Origin: an uncultured Sphaerochaeta sp.
Lineage (GTDB): Bacteria; Spirochaetota; Spirochaetia; Sphaerochaetales; Sphaerochaetaceae
Reading direction: 5' to 3'
DNA length: 64,000 nt
Assembly: GCF_963667405.1 (NCBI RefSeq)
Contig: NZ_OY763408.1
Span: 2,937,757 to 3,001,756, forward strand
The notes under the pieces are model-generated. The model did not search any database and was not told the DNA's origin. It worked only from the letters and a program-made list of their open reading frames with translations. A program made the position numbers and the translations under genes. This document shows positions 1-7,937 of this stretch, piece by piece. How positions within the stretch are numbered: the first letter of the stretch is position 1; the number at the start of each line of letters is the position of its first letter.

Positions 1-2
1 TG

Positions 3-1664
3 GTTGAGCTGAAGATGGGCTCCGAGCCCATGGTGGTGCTCAACCAGCTGTTTGCCCGCACTGCCCTCCAGTCGAATTTCAACGTGAACAATCTCGCCCT
101 TGTCCAGGGCAGGCCCCAACTGCTGACCCTCAAGGACATGCTGGTCTACTACATCCGCCACCGGGAGGAAGTGGTTACCAGAAGAACCCGCTATGATCTG
201 AGAAAGGCACAGGAACGCGCCCATATCCTCAGGGGACTGAAGATTGGTCTGGACAACATCGATGAGGTGATCCAGATCATCAAGGATTCTCCGGACAATA
301 CGGTTGCTGCCCAGCGTTTGATCGAAAGGTTTGGGTTGGACGACCTCCAGGCACAGGCAATCATAGACATGAAGCTTGGACGGCTCAGCCATCTTGAGGC
401 ATCCAAGATACTGGACGAGTTGGGTGAACTTGAGCAGAAAATCGCCAATTACCAGGATTTGCTCTCTGATGAGCTTAAGATCCTCAAAGTGGTGCAGAGT
501 GAGGTAAAGGCACTTCCTTCCTCCCTTGCCCCGAAAGACCGCAGACTTACCAAGATTGTACGTGAGGAACTTGGACAGGCAACCATGGAAGACTTCATCA
601 AGGAAGAGGATGTCGTGGTCCTGATCAGCAACAAGGGCTTTGCGAAGCGCATTCCGATCGATGAGTATGAGGCCCATGGCCGTGCCGGAAAGGGAACCAG
701 GACCACCAAGCTCCAGGATGGGGATTTTGTCGACCATATGTTTGTCGCCTCCACCAAAGAGTACGTGATGTTCGTCACCAATGCCGGAAAAGCCTACTAT
801 ACGAAGGTGTTTGAGATTCCTGAGGCAAGCAAGACAGCCAAGGGCACGAGCATCAAGAATATCCTGCAGCTGGAGACCACCGAGAAGATTACCTCGATCA
901 TCAGCTTCAAGGAGTTCCGTGATGATCAGTTCCTGATGATGGCCACCAGGATGGGTGTGGTGAAGAGGGTTTCGATGACCAACTTCATCAACGCCAAGGC
1001 CAGGGGTATCAGGGCACTCTTCCTCGATGAGGGTGATGAGTTGCTCAGCTGTGAGTTCGTCCAGGAAGGCGATGAGGTGATGCTCATCACCAAGTATGGA
1101 AGAGGGCTCCGCTTCCAATGCAGTGATGTCAGGGCAATGGGTCGTGCATCAAGAGGTGTGAGAGGCATTCGACTGATCAATGAGGATCAGGTTGCCGGTC
1201 TGCTGAAGGTTGACGATTCAAAGCGAATTCTCATGATTACCGAGAATGGTCAGGGCAAGCAGGTGACGTTTGACTCCTTCTCAGTCCATGGACGTGCAAC
1301 ACAGGGCCAGAAGATCTACCGTCTTGGCGGCAAGGCCAGCTTCATCGTCGGAGTGCTGAGTGTGAACGAGGAGAACGACGTTGTTTGTGTTACGCTGCTG
1401 GGCCAGACGCTGAGGGTTCATGTGGATGCAATTTCGGTCCAAGGCAGAAATGCTGCGGGCGTCAGGGTGGTAAGCATGAAGTTTGCCAAGGACTCCATTG
1501 TTGCGATTGCCTCCACGGTACGTGATGATGAGGAAGAGGTGGAAATTCCTGAGCAAGCCAATACTGAAGAGCCTGAGATTGTCGAAGAGGATGAGGATGA
1601 GACCGAGGACATCGTTGTTGAAGACGATGAAGAGGTCGTAACTGAGGATCCAGACAACGAATAA
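3..1664 (+). CDS. gyrA: DNA gyrase subunit A, 3' part (5' end outside window)
   Basis: This is the C-terminal 553 residues of GyrA, the breakage-reunion subunit of gyrase that introduces negative supercoils. The frame is open to the window edge, so the N-terminal part with the catalytic tyrosine lies upstream. The visible part starts at VELKMGSEPMVVLNQL, runs through the coiled-coil tower (RTRYDLRKAQERAHIL) and then a C-terminal beta-pinwheel in which blade signatures such as HGRAGKG, AMGRASRGVRG, HGRATQG and QGRNAAG recur. The first of these sits where the GyrA box (Q-R-R-G-G-K-G in E. coli) is expected and is a divergent form of it. The protein ends in a long acidic tail rich in Glu and Asp. 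A strong hairpin terminator follows. GyrA rather than ParC is favoured by the six-blade pinwheel and the parAB neighbourhood. Confidence 0.96.
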   Translation, partial: VELKMGSEPMVVLNQLFARTALQSNFNVNNLALVQGRPQLLTLKDMLVYYIRHREEVVTRRTRYDLRKAQERAHILRGLKIGLDNIDEVIQIIKDSPDNTVAAQRLIERFGLDDLQAQAIIDMKLGRLSHLEASKILDELGELEQKIANYQDLLSDELKILKVVQSEVKALPSSLAPKDRRLTKIVREELGQATMEDFIKEEDVVVLISNKGFAKRIPIDEYEAHGRAGKGTRTTKLQDGDFVDHMFVASTKEYVMFVTNAGKAYYTKVFEIPEASKTAKGTSIKNILQLETTEKITSIISFKEFRDDQFLMMATRMGVVKRVSMTNFINAKARGIRALFLDEGDELLSCEFVQEGDEVMLITKYGRGLRFQCSDVRAMGRASRGVRGIRLINEDQVAGLLKVDDSKRILMITENGQGKQVTFDSFSVHGRATQGQKIYRLGGKASFIVGVLSVNEENDVVCVTLLGQTLRVHVDAISVQGRNAAGVRVVSMKFAKDSIVAIASTVRDDEEEVEIPEQANTEEPEIVEEDEDETEDIVVEDDEEVVTEDPDNE

Positions 1665-1685
1665 AACATTTGTTAAGTAGTCTAT

Positions 1686-1721
1686 GGGGTTGTTCTGCAG
1701 GTCGGAACAACCCCCTTTTTT
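1686..1721 (+). terminator. Rho-independent terminator of gyrA
   Basis: A perfect 10-bp stem, GGGGTTGTTC (1686-1695) with GAACAACCCC (1705-1714), is followed by a run of six T, 21 bases after the gyrA stop codon. Confidence 0.93.
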
Positions 1722-1924
1722 GCCCCCGAAACTCAACTAATTCCCCACGCAAATCTGTAACTATAAAAAGAAACATATGCTAAAAACCTGCAAATGGCGC
1801 ATCCAAATGCAGTTTTTTGGCATTTTGAAGAATTCAGAAATTTTTAGTGGAAAAACCAAGATATAAGGGAAAGTGCACACGTACCCAAGGTATCCTGAGA
1901 TCATTTTGGGACATGGATAGGTCT

Positions 1925-1940
1925 TGTTTCACGTGAAACA
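1925..1940. other. parS: parS centromere site 1
   Basis: TGTTTCACGTGAAACA is a perfect 16-base palindrome identical to the widely conserved chromosomal parS consensus bound by ParB. It lies about 0.5 kb upstream of parA. Confidence 0.95.
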
Positions 1941-2014
1941 TCCTGGAGGGGAATTGTGTTGGGGAGAGGGGTGTGAGAATGTTGGTAGGGGAGGGGAGTA
2001 GTGACAGACAGCAG

Positions 2015-2030
2015 TGTTTCACGTGAAACA
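2015..2030. other. parS: parS centromere site 2
   Basis: This is a second perfect TGTTTCACGTGAAACA palindrome, 90 bases from site 1. Confidence 0.95.
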
Positions 2031-2092
2031 CTGTGTTGGATGCACTGTTGTCTGATGTGGGTGAAAGGGCGAAAAAAAACGCTTCACGGAAA

Positions 2093-2108
2093 AGTTTCAC
2101 GTGAAACG
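2093..2108. other. parS: parS centromere site 3 (degenerate ends)
   Basis: The 14-base core GTTTCACGTGAAAC is perfect, but the outermost base on each side differs from the consensus (A and G instead of T and A). It is spaced 78 bases from site 2, so the three sites are roughly evenly spaced. Confidence 0.85.
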
Positions 2109-2134
2109 TTTGGGATTCGAAGAACCTGAATCAA

Positions 2135-2362
2135 TTAGAAATCAGGGGTATTTACTACAGTAAGCTTCGGATCGACGAAATTGCGGAGGTAGCGTTCTAC
2201 GCCGCCCTTGAGTGTCATCTGGGACATCGGACAACCAGCACATGCACCTTTGAGACGCACCGTGACATCATTGCCGACCAAGCTGACAAACTCAATATCT
2301 CCTCCGTCATTTTGCAAAGAGGGTCTGATATCCTCAATTGCCTTTCTGACTTTATCTTCCAT
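2135..2362 (-). CDS. NifU C-terminal-domain (Nfu-type) iron-sulfur scaffold protein
   Basis: A 75-residue protein consisting only of the NifU-like C-terminal domain. It carries the family signature LQNDGGDIEFV followed by CAGCPMS, whose CxxC cysteines bind an Fe-S cluster for transfer to apo-proteins in the cytoplasm. The upstream in-frame ATG at 2377 is disfavoured: its own sequence, ATGGAGGATA, supplies a GGAGG ribosome-binding site 8 bases before the ATG at 2362. The gene is transcribed away from parA from a promoter that overlaps a perfect palindrome. No other Fe-S assembly gene is nearby. Confidence 0.9.
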   Translation of the reverse strand: MEDKVRKAIEDIRPSLQNDGGDIEFVSLVGNDVTVRLKGACAGCPMSQMTLKGGVERYLRNFVDPKLTVVNTPDF

Positions 2363-2380
2363 ATACTTATCCTCCATAGG

Positions 2381-2395
2381 GTATCTTGAAGATAC
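2381..2395. promoter_or_regulatory. Perfect 15-base palindrome on the nfu promoter
   Basis: GTATCTT-G-AAGATAC has perfect 7-base arms. Its right arm contains the presumed -10 hexamer of nfu (TATCTT on the minus strand), so a protein bound here would block nfu transcription. The regulator is unknown. Confidence 0.55.
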
Positions 2396-2417
2396 AATAG
2401 AGGGAAAGAAGGGTCAA
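2389..2417 (-). promoter_or_regulatory. Predicted promoter of nfu
   Basis: On the minus strand, TTGACC (2417-2412), a 17-base spacer and TATCTT (2394-2389). Transcription would start about 20 bases before the ATG at 2362, leaving room for the GGAGG site. Confidence 0.6.
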
Positions 2418-2434
2418 GGACTTGGCCTTCTGTG

Positions 2435-2463
2435 GTGACAATACCTCGATATTTCCGTATAGT
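2435..2463 (+). promoter_or_regulatory. Predicted promoter of parA, probably giving a leaderless mRNA
   Basis: GTGACA (2435-2440), a 17-base spacer and TATAGT (2458-2463). Only 7 bases separate the -10 hexamer from the parA ATG at 2471, and that gap has no Shine-Dalgarno sequence, so the transcript is expected to start at or next to the ATG. Confidence 0.65.
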
Positions 2464-2470
2464 GACGAAT

Positions 2471-3241
2471 ATGAGTGCGCAAACAATACTGTTTTTGAAC
2501 CAAAAAGGCGGAGTTGGCAAGACTACCTCAGTCGTAAACCTTGGGTCAGCACTGGCCCAAAAAGGAAAGAAGGTCCTCCTTGTCGACCTTGATTCCCAGG
2601 GAAACCTTACCAGTGCAACTTCCATCGATGGGAGAAAGCCGGGTTTGTATGAGGTTATTGCCGGTCAGTGCAACGTTGCAGATGCAATACAGCAAACGCC
2701 GGTAAGAAACCTGTATGCCATCGCCAGCAACATCAACATGGCTGGTCTGAACATTGAGCTGGTCGGTGAGGACCAGCGTGAGTTCTTTCTCAAACGGGCT
2801 ATGGATGGGTTGGAAGAGGACTGGGACTATATCCTTGGGGATTGTCCGCCCTCACTTGGGCTGGTTACGGTGAATGCCATGGTCTGGGCAAAGCAGGTCA
2901 TTATCCCTATGCAGTGCGAATACTTTGCAATGGAAGGGCTGAATTTGCTGATGCGTACCGTCGGTAATATGAAGAAGTCATTGAATCCAGATCTGGAAGT
3001 GCTGGGCATTCTCTTTACCATGTACAGCAAACGCACCAAGTTGGCGAATGAGGTGGTGGAAGACATCAGTTCCTTCTTCAACACCTTGGTTTTCAAGACT
3101 ATGATCCCTCGGAATGTACGAATTGCTGAAGCACCCTCCCATGGGCTGCCCATCAATATTTATGACAATGCAAGCAGCGGATCAAAAGCATATAAGGCAC
3201 TGGCAGAGGAGGTAATCGAGCGTGTCTCAAGAAACAACTAA
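2471..3241 (+). CDS. parA: Chromosome-partitioning ATPase ParA (Soj)
   Basis: A 256-residue ParA/MinD-family ATPase that works with ParB and parS to segregate chromosome origins. The deviant Walker A motif KGGVGKTT lies at residues 12-19, followed by LLVDLDSQGN. A GTG at 2432 would add 13 residues (MVTIPRYF...) not typical of the family, and the promoter hexamers lie inside that extension, so ATG 2471 is chosen. There is no ribosome-binding site before it. The 3' end overlaps parB by 20 bases, indicating translational coupling. Confidence 0.95.
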   Translation: MSAQTILFLNQKGGVGKTTSVVNLGSALAQKGKKVLLVDLDSQGNLTSATSIDGRKPGLYEVIAGQCNVADAIQQTPVRNLYAIASNINMAGLNIELVGEDQREFFLKRAMDGLEEDWDYILGDCPPSLGLVTVNAMVWAKQVIIPMQCEYFAMEGLNLLMRTVGNMKKSLNPDLEVLGILFTMYSKRTKLANEVVEDISSFFNTLVFKTMIPRNVRIAEAPSHGLPINIYDNASSGSKAYKALAEEVIERVSRNN

Positions 3242-4172
3242 GAAACATGGATTAGGCAAGGGGATTGGTTCCCTGATGCAGGATTACTCCTTCGATTCGG
3301 TTTTGGATACCGCTTTGGGACTCTCTGCCTCCAAGCAGGAGCAGGATCCGACACAACGGATCTTGCAAGTTCCTATCGAGAATATTCGTGCTAACCCCAA
3401 TCAACCCCGAAAAGATTTCAATCAGGAGTCGCTGGAAGAGCTGGCCCAGTCCATCAAGCGGGAAGGGGTTCTTCAGCCCATTCTGGTAGAAGAGATTGCC
3501 CCTGGTCAGTACAGTATTGTTGCTGGAGAACGACGGTACCGGGCCTCCAAGCTGGCCGGACTTCCCTCGATACCTGTCCTGGTGAAAGATTTCACCCAGA
3601 TGCAACGTCTTGAGGTTTCCCTGATCGAAAACATCCAAAGGGAGAACCTCAATCCCATTGAGGAAGCCAAAGCCTATGCTTACCTCATACAGGAAGCGGG
3701 TATTACCCAGGAAGAGTTGGCGCAAAGGGTGGGGAAGAACCGATCAACCATCAGCAACAGTATCAGGCTCTTGCAGCTCAGCTCCGCTATGCAGCAGGAC
3801 ATGTTGCATGGGAAATTCAGTGCAGGGCAGGCTCGTGCAATTCTCTCCGTTGTCAACCCTGCTGACCGGGAGATACTCTACCGAGCTGTATTGGAGAAAG
3901 ACCTTTCGGTACGAGCAACGGAACAATTGGCTGCACAATTCAATATGGGCAAGCGGGTAGCATACCAAAAGAAGAAGCGTGCAAAGAAAGGCTTGGCAAA
4001 GTCCGCCGATATTCTGGCCGTGGAAGACAAATTCCTCCATGTCGTGGGATCCCAGGTGGAAGTGAAAGGCTCGCTGGCGAAGGGTAAGCTGGAAATACCG
4101 TACCGAAGCAGCGAAGAATTGGAACGATTGTACCAACTGCTGGCACCAAGTCAGGAGTTGTTCGAAGTATAA
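3222..4172 (+). CDS. parB: Chromosome-partitioning protein ParB (Spo0J)
   Basis: A 316-residue ParB. It has the N-terminal CTP-binding domain with the GERRYRA box at 102-108, the conserved ENIQRENLNPIEEA segment, a central helix-turn-helix around 160-185 (EELAQRVGKNRSTISNSIRLL region) that reads parS, and a C-terminal dimerisation domain. The start is a GTG inside the parA 3' end. The three parS sites 1.1-1.3 kb upstream are its expected targets. The gene is followed after 18 bases by the isomerase gene, so it may share a transcript with it. Confidence 0.95.
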   Translation: MSQETTKKHGLGKGIGSLMQDYSFDSVLDTALGLSASKQEQDPTQRILQVPIENIRANPNQPRKDFNQESLEELAQSIKREGVLQPILVEEIAPGQYSIVAGERRYRASKLAGLPSIPVLVKDFTQMQRLEVSLIENIQRENLNPIEEAKAYAYLIQEAGITQEELAQRVGKNRSTISNSIRLLQLSSAMQQDMLHGKFSAGQARAILSVVNPADREILYRAVLEKDLSVRATEQLAAQFNMGKRVAYQKKKRAKKGLAKSADILAVEDKFLHVVGSQVEVKGSLAKGKLEIPYRSSEELERLYQLLAPSQELFEV

Positions 4173-4190
4173 GACATAATAGGAGTTATC

Positions 4191-5141
4191 ATGGACGCAC
4201 AGAATCTGACAGACGGCTTGTATGCCGTACTGCATACTACAAAAGGGGACATCACACTGCTTCTCGAGCATGAGAAGACGCCGATGACCGTGGCGAACTT
4301 TGTTGGTTTGGCTGAGGGAACCCTGAACATCAACGGAAAGCATGCCCGTTACTATGACAACCTCACCTTCCATCGGGTCATCGAGAATTTCATGATCCAG
4401 GGAGGCTGTCCCAAGGGAACAGGAACTGGGGGGCCTGGGTACACTTTCCCCGATGAGTTTGATGAGAGTCTGAAGCATACCGGTCCTGGGATGCTCTCCA
4501 TGGCGAATGCCGGCCCCGGTACCAACGGGAGCCAGTTCTTCATCACCCATGTGGCAACTCCTTGGCTTGATGGAAAGCATTCGGTCTTCGGTCATGTTGT
4601 GGAAGGGCAGGATGTGGTAAATTCCATTGCGCAGGGAGACAAGATCAAGAACGTGGAGATCCTTCGCAAGGGCGAGAGCGCCAATGCGTTTGAGGTTACC
4701 AGGGAAATCTTTACAAAGTATGTAGTTGAAGTGGAAGAGAGAAACAAGAAGAAGCAGGGATTGGAACAGGCGAAGCTTGATGCAGAACTGAAAAACCGTT
4801 TTCCTGATGCAACCATCACTCCCAGCGGTCTTCGGTATGTAGTGAAAAAAGCAGGGGATGGAAAGAAAAATCCCGCCTATGGGCAGAAGGTTACGGTGCA
4901 CTATACCGGATCGTTGCTTGATGGCAGGGTGTTCGACAGTTCTGTCCGCAGGGGGAGTCCCGCCCAGTTTGCCATCGGTGAAGTGATCGAGGGTTGGAAC
5001 GAGGCTCTGATGACCATGAGTGCCGGCGAACAGCGTACTCTGATCATCCCTCCTGAGCTTGGCTATGGGACCATGGGGTATCCGGGGGTAATTCCGCCGA
5101 ATGCGTACTTGATCTTCGATGTGGAGCTGATAAAGTTCTAA
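4191..5141 (+). CDS. Cyclophilin-FKBP fusion peptidyl-prolyl isomerase
   Basis: A 316-residue protein that joins two unrelated prolyl-isomerase families. Residues 1-165 are a cyclophilin ([40 protein letters not shown]). After a charged helical linker (about 165-205), residues 205-316 form an FKBP domain ([37 protein letters not shown]). Both catalytic cores look intact, with cyclophilin Arg and Phe present and FKBP Tyr, Phe and Asp present. There is no signal peptide, so it is cytoplasmic. Such dual-family immunophilins (CFBP type) are known from a few bacteria, including treponemes. It sits between parB and radA. Confidence 0.92.
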   Translation: MDAQNLTDGLYAVLHTTKGDITLLLEHEKTPMTVANFVGLAEGTLNINGKHARYYDNLTFHRVIENFMIQGGCPKGTGTGGPGYTFPDEFDESLKHTGPGMLSMANAGPGTNGSQFFITHVATPWLDGKHSVFGHVVEGQDVVNSIAQGDKIKNVEILRKGESANAFEVTREIFTKYVVEVEERNKKKQGLEQAKLDAELKNRFPDATITPSGLRYVVKKAGDGKKNPAYGQKVTVHYTGSLLDGRVFDSSVRRGSPAQFAIGEVIEGWNEALMTMSAGEQRTLIIPPELGYGTMGYPGVIPPNAYLIFDVELIKF

Positions 5142-5166
5142 AACATTACCAGAAAAGGAGAAGCCT

Positions 5167-6519
5167 GTGAAATCGAAGGATGTTCATTATGTGTGCAGCC
5201 AGTGTGGACGGAGCGAAACCAAGTGGTTGGGGCGCTGTCCGGACTGCGGTAGCTGGAATACCTTCGAAGAAGAGGCGGTCAAGAGTGTTCCCGATGGAAA
5301 GCATGCTGTCATCAGCACGCTTTCCAAGCCGGTTTCGCTGGAGAGTATCGTGATAGACCCACTCTTCCGCTATGAGACGGGCATCGGCGAGCTTGATAGG
5401 GTTCTCGGAGGAGGGGTCATGCGTGGCTCCTCCATACTCCTCGGAGGAGAACCCGGAATCGGCAAATCCACACTCATGCTCCAGGTGCTGGAAAAGTGCT
5501 CGCTTGGCAGGAAAGTGCTCTATGTCTCAGGCGAAGAGTCTCCCAGCCAGGTGAAGCTCAGGGCCCAGCGCCTGGGCCTCAAACTCTCCTCCATTGATAT
5601 CTTTTGTGATACCCGTGCCGAGATTCTTGAATCGCTTCTTATGTCCTCAAAGCCGGATGTGGTGGTGATCGACTCGCTGCAGACACTCAGCAGTGAAGAG
5701 CTTCCTTCTCCTGCAGGCTCGGTGAACCAGATCCGCTTTTGCTCCACCCTGTTGGTGGGCATCTGCAAGCAACTTGGGATCTCACTGTTTCTCATCGGTC
5801 ATGTGACCAAGGAGGGGGTGCTGGCAGGCCCGAAAGTCATTGAGCATCTGGTCGATACCGTCCTCTATTTTGAGCAGGTTTCCAGTGGAGTCCGCTTGGT
5901 GCGTGCTGCAAAGAACCGCTTCGGTTCGGTTGATGAGATAGGCATCTTCAGCATGCATGAGAAAGGGCTCACTGCGGTGGCAAACCCCTCCTCATTCTTC
6001 ATCACGGACCGCACTGGCACAGCCCTTCCCCCAGGCATTTCCTACACTGCGGTGATCGAAGGATCGCGTACCTTTCTGGTTGAGATCCAGGCCCTGACCA
6101 CTGTGGCAAAGAACGGATACTCCCGCATCTACTCCGAGCGTATCGATACCGCCAGGGTAACCCGTGTGGCTGCAATTTTGGAACGTCATGCCGGGGTACG
6201 CTTGGGAGATCAGGACATCTATGTCAATGTGGCGGGAGGCATGAAACTCAGTGAGGTTTCCATCGAACTTCCCCTTGCGCTCGCACTCTGGTCGGCACTC
6301 AGCGGCAAGAGTCTTCCCAAAGGTCTGGTAAGCTTTGGGGAACTGAGTTTGGCAGGGGAAGTCCGCAGTGTCGGGTTTCCCGAAAAGAGGGAGAAGGCAG
6401 CCAAGGAGTTGGGATTCTCCCGTTCTCTTCTGCCCCGGGCCCTTTCCCACTCCCCCGTGAGCCAATATCCTTGCACTACGGTCAGGGAAGCGCTCGAGAC
6501 ATGTACCAAGCTGGGTTGA
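5167..6519 (+). CDS. radA: DNA repair and recombination protein RadA
   Basis: A 450-residue RadA (Sms), an ATPase that helps process recombination intermediates and branch migration. It has the N-terminal zinc finger with Cys10, Cys13, Cys24 and Cys27, Walker A GEPGIGKST at 94-102, the RadA-specific KNRFG motif, and a C-terminal Lon-like domain (GDQDIYVNVAGGMKL). The GTG start at 5167 is supported by an AAAAGGAG site 6 bases upstream. It lies 25 bases after the isomerase gene and is probably co-transcribed with it. Confidence 0.96.
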   Translation: MKSKDVHYVCSQCGRSETKWLGRCPDCGSWNTFEEEAVKSVPDGKHAVISTLSKPVSLESIVIDPLFRYETGIGELDRVLGGGVMRGSSILLGGEPGIGKSTLMLQVLEKCSLGRKVLYVSGEESPSQVKLRAQRLGLKLSSIDIFCDTRAEILESLLMSSKPDVVVIDSLQTLSSEELPSPAGSVNQIRFCSTLLVGICKQLGISLFLIGHVTKEGVLAGPKVIEHLVDTVLYFEQVSSGVRLVRAAKNRFGSVDEIGIFSMHEKGLTAVANPSSFFITDRTGTALPPGISYTAVIEGSRTFLVEIQALTTVAKNGYSRIYSERIDTARVTRVAAILERHAGVRLGDQDIYVNVAGGMKLSEVSIELPLALALWSALSGKSLPKGLVSFGELSLAGEVRSVGFPEKREKAAKELGFSRSLLPRALSHSPVSQYPCTTVREALETCTKLG

Positions 6520-6604
6520 GTATAATTTGTGAGGAAAACTAATTAAGTAGTATTTCTTTACTAATAAAAAAATTGAAAATATCATTTGATTCTGGAAGTG
6601 GCAC

Positions 6605-6633
6605 AAAAAAACAGCTGCATCTTTCGATGCAGC
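6605..6633 (-). terminator. Terminator of the traB-like gene
   Basis: On the minus strand, an 8-bp perfect stem GCTGCATC / GATGCAGC with a 4-base loop is followed by a run of seven T. It lies 30 bases after the stop codon at 6664. Confidence 0.9.
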
Positions 6634-6663
6634 CGGCTGTTGTGAGTTAGTTAGGAAGGATTA

Positions 6664-7857
6664 TCAACCAAGCATACTCAACAGAATGGGGAAAATCACC
6701 ACATTGCCGATGGATGCACCGAGACTGGTGAAGAGGAAGACCAACAGGGTGTGGAGCACACGGTTGCGATACCAGCCCCTGAAGGTTGTTGCATCATCCC
6801 CAAGATTCTCGAAATCGCGTACCTTGGGTTTGCGAAGGGTGGCCTGCAGGACCCCGCTGACCATACCTACCCCGATGCCGGGATGGAGGCTTGTAAGGGG
6901 TGCTGACAAAATGCTGAGCAAGGTATTGAGCGGATGGGCAAGTGAGAGAATCGCCCCAAGTGCAGTGAAGGTCATGTTGGTTGCAAGCCAGTACCCGAAC
7001 ATCTTGATGCCTTCGGCTTGTCCGAGATTCAGGAACCCATAGGCCAGCAAACCAACAATAAGAACCGGTATGGACCACCCAAGAATCTTGCCTCCGTTTC
7101 CGGCCTTGGGAGCTTGGCTGATATCGCTGAGGTCTGTGTCGATTTTTCCTTCTTCGATGGCTTGGACTGTCCTGATGATGCCTTCCTGATGACCCGCCCC
7201 AATGACCGCCAGTTTCTTCGAACCGGGTGCAAGATAGATGCTGGTGGCAAGGTAGCGGTCACGCTCATCGATGAGCACAGCCTTGACCGCAGGGAGCTCC
7301 TTGGCCATCTCATCCATCATGCTTTGCATGACATCGGCTTTTTTGAGTTCCGCCATGTCTTCTTCGCTGATTTTCTCATTGCTGAAGACGGCACTGATGA
7401 TGGTGGCGATCAACTTGGCCTTGTTCCAAAGATTGGATTTTCTCCAGGCGCGCTGGAAAGTTACTTGGATTTCCCGGTCGCAGAGGGAGTAGGGAATTTC
7501 CTTCTCCTTGGCCAGTCGGGCTGCGCTGAGAATCTCTTCGCCGGGAGCGCTGCCGGATTGGTTTCCCATTCGCTTCTGGAAGGAAGCAAGTGCCATGTTG
7601 GCAAGCAGCAGAAAACCCTTGTTCTCCTTGAGCACTTTCTTGACATCCATATTGGACCAGGAGGATTGGTCCTCCTTGTTTTTCATCCTGCCGTCGTCAA
7701 GCTCCAGGCAGATATGGTCGGGGTTCTCAGCCTCAATGGCCAGAGCCACCTCGTCAACGCTCTCCTTGGAGACATGGGCCGTCCCCACCAAGAGGATTTG
7801 TTTGCCGTCGGAGAGGGTGAGGCGATGGAACGTATCGCTCAGTTTTTCATCAATCAT
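6664..7857 (-). CDS. TraB/PrgY/GumN-family membrane protein
   Basis: A 397-residue protein of the TraB family. It starts with the family motif LLVGTAHVSKESVDEV and contains CLELDDGR, ERDRYLA and AVIGAGHQEGI, the conserved Gly-His-Glu residues proposed to form a metalloprotease-like active site. The C-terminal 150 residues hold several membrane helices. In Enterococcus TraB limits response to peptide pheromones, but the role of chromosomal bacterial homologues is unknown. The start at 7857 (MIDEKLSD) begins at the conserved domain, and the -10 hexamer lies only 7 bases upstream, suggesting a leaderless mRNA. It is divergent from lysO. Confidence 0.87.
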   Translation of the reverse strand: MIDEKLSDTFHRLTLSDGKQILLVGTAHVSKESVDEVALAIEAENPDHICLELDDGRMKNKEDQSSWSNMDVKKVLKENKGFLLLANMALASFQKRMGNQSGSAPGEEILSAARLAKEKEIPYSLCDREIQVTFQRAWRKSNLWNKAKLIATIISAVFSNEKISEEDMAELKKADVMQSMMDEMAKELPAVKAVLIDERDRYLATSIYLAPGSKKLAVIGAGHQEGIIRTVQAIEEGKIDTDLSDISQAPKAGNGGKILGWSIPVLIVGLLAYGFLNLGQAEGIKMFGYWLATNMTFTALGAILSLAHPLNTLLSILSAPLTSLHPGIGVGMVSGVLQATLRKPKVRDFENLGDDATTFRGWYRNRVLHTLLVFLFTSLGASIGNVVIFPILLSMLG

Positions 7858-7864
7858 GCTGACA

Positions 7865-7893
7865 ACTATACTCAAGGTAAGGGAGAGAAACAA
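7865..7893 (-). promoter_or_regulatory. Predicted promoter of the traB-like gene (leaderless geometry)
   Basis: On the minus strand, TTGTTT (7893-7888), a 17-base spacer and TATAGT (7870-7865). Seven bases (TGTCAGC) then lead to the ATG at 7857, with no Shine-Dalgarno sequence. Confidence 0.55.
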
Positions 7894-7899
7894 GGGAAT

Positions 7900-7928
7900 T
7901 TGACAGGCGTACAGTATTCGGATAGAGT
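7900..7928 (+). promoter_or_regulatory. Predicted promoter of lysO (leaderless geometry)
   Basis: TTGACA (7900-7905), a 17-base spacer and TAGAGT (7923-7928). The ATG of lysO follows after 9 bases (TTTGCTCAC) that contain no Shine-Dalgarno sequence. Confidence 0.6.
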
Positions 7929-7937
7929 TTTGCTCAC

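Larger units (their letters stand above)
1722..2134. other. AT-rich non-coding spacer carrying three parS sites
   Basis: About 410 bases without a credible gene lie between the gyrA terminator and the nfu stop codon. The left half is AT-rich with short A and T tracts. The right half holds three copies of the parS palindrome, listed separately. I looked for DnaA boxes (TTATCCACA-like) on both strands and saw no convincing one, so I do not call this the replication origin, although its content fits an origin-proximal segment. Confidence 0.7.

Noticed and set aside
1834..2100. Open frame of 88 residues on the minus strand across the parS region
   Set aside because: It is simply open through the parS repeats (repeated FHVK translations), has low-complexity composition and no ribosome-binding site.
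1722..2134. Possible replication origin
   Set aside because: The segment is AT-rich and next to parS and gyrA, but I found no convincing DnaA box cluster, so only the parS sites are reported.
3744..4901. 385-residue minus-strand open frame
   Set aside because: It lies antisense to parB and the isomerase gene, both of which are clear by homology. Its translation shows no known motif.
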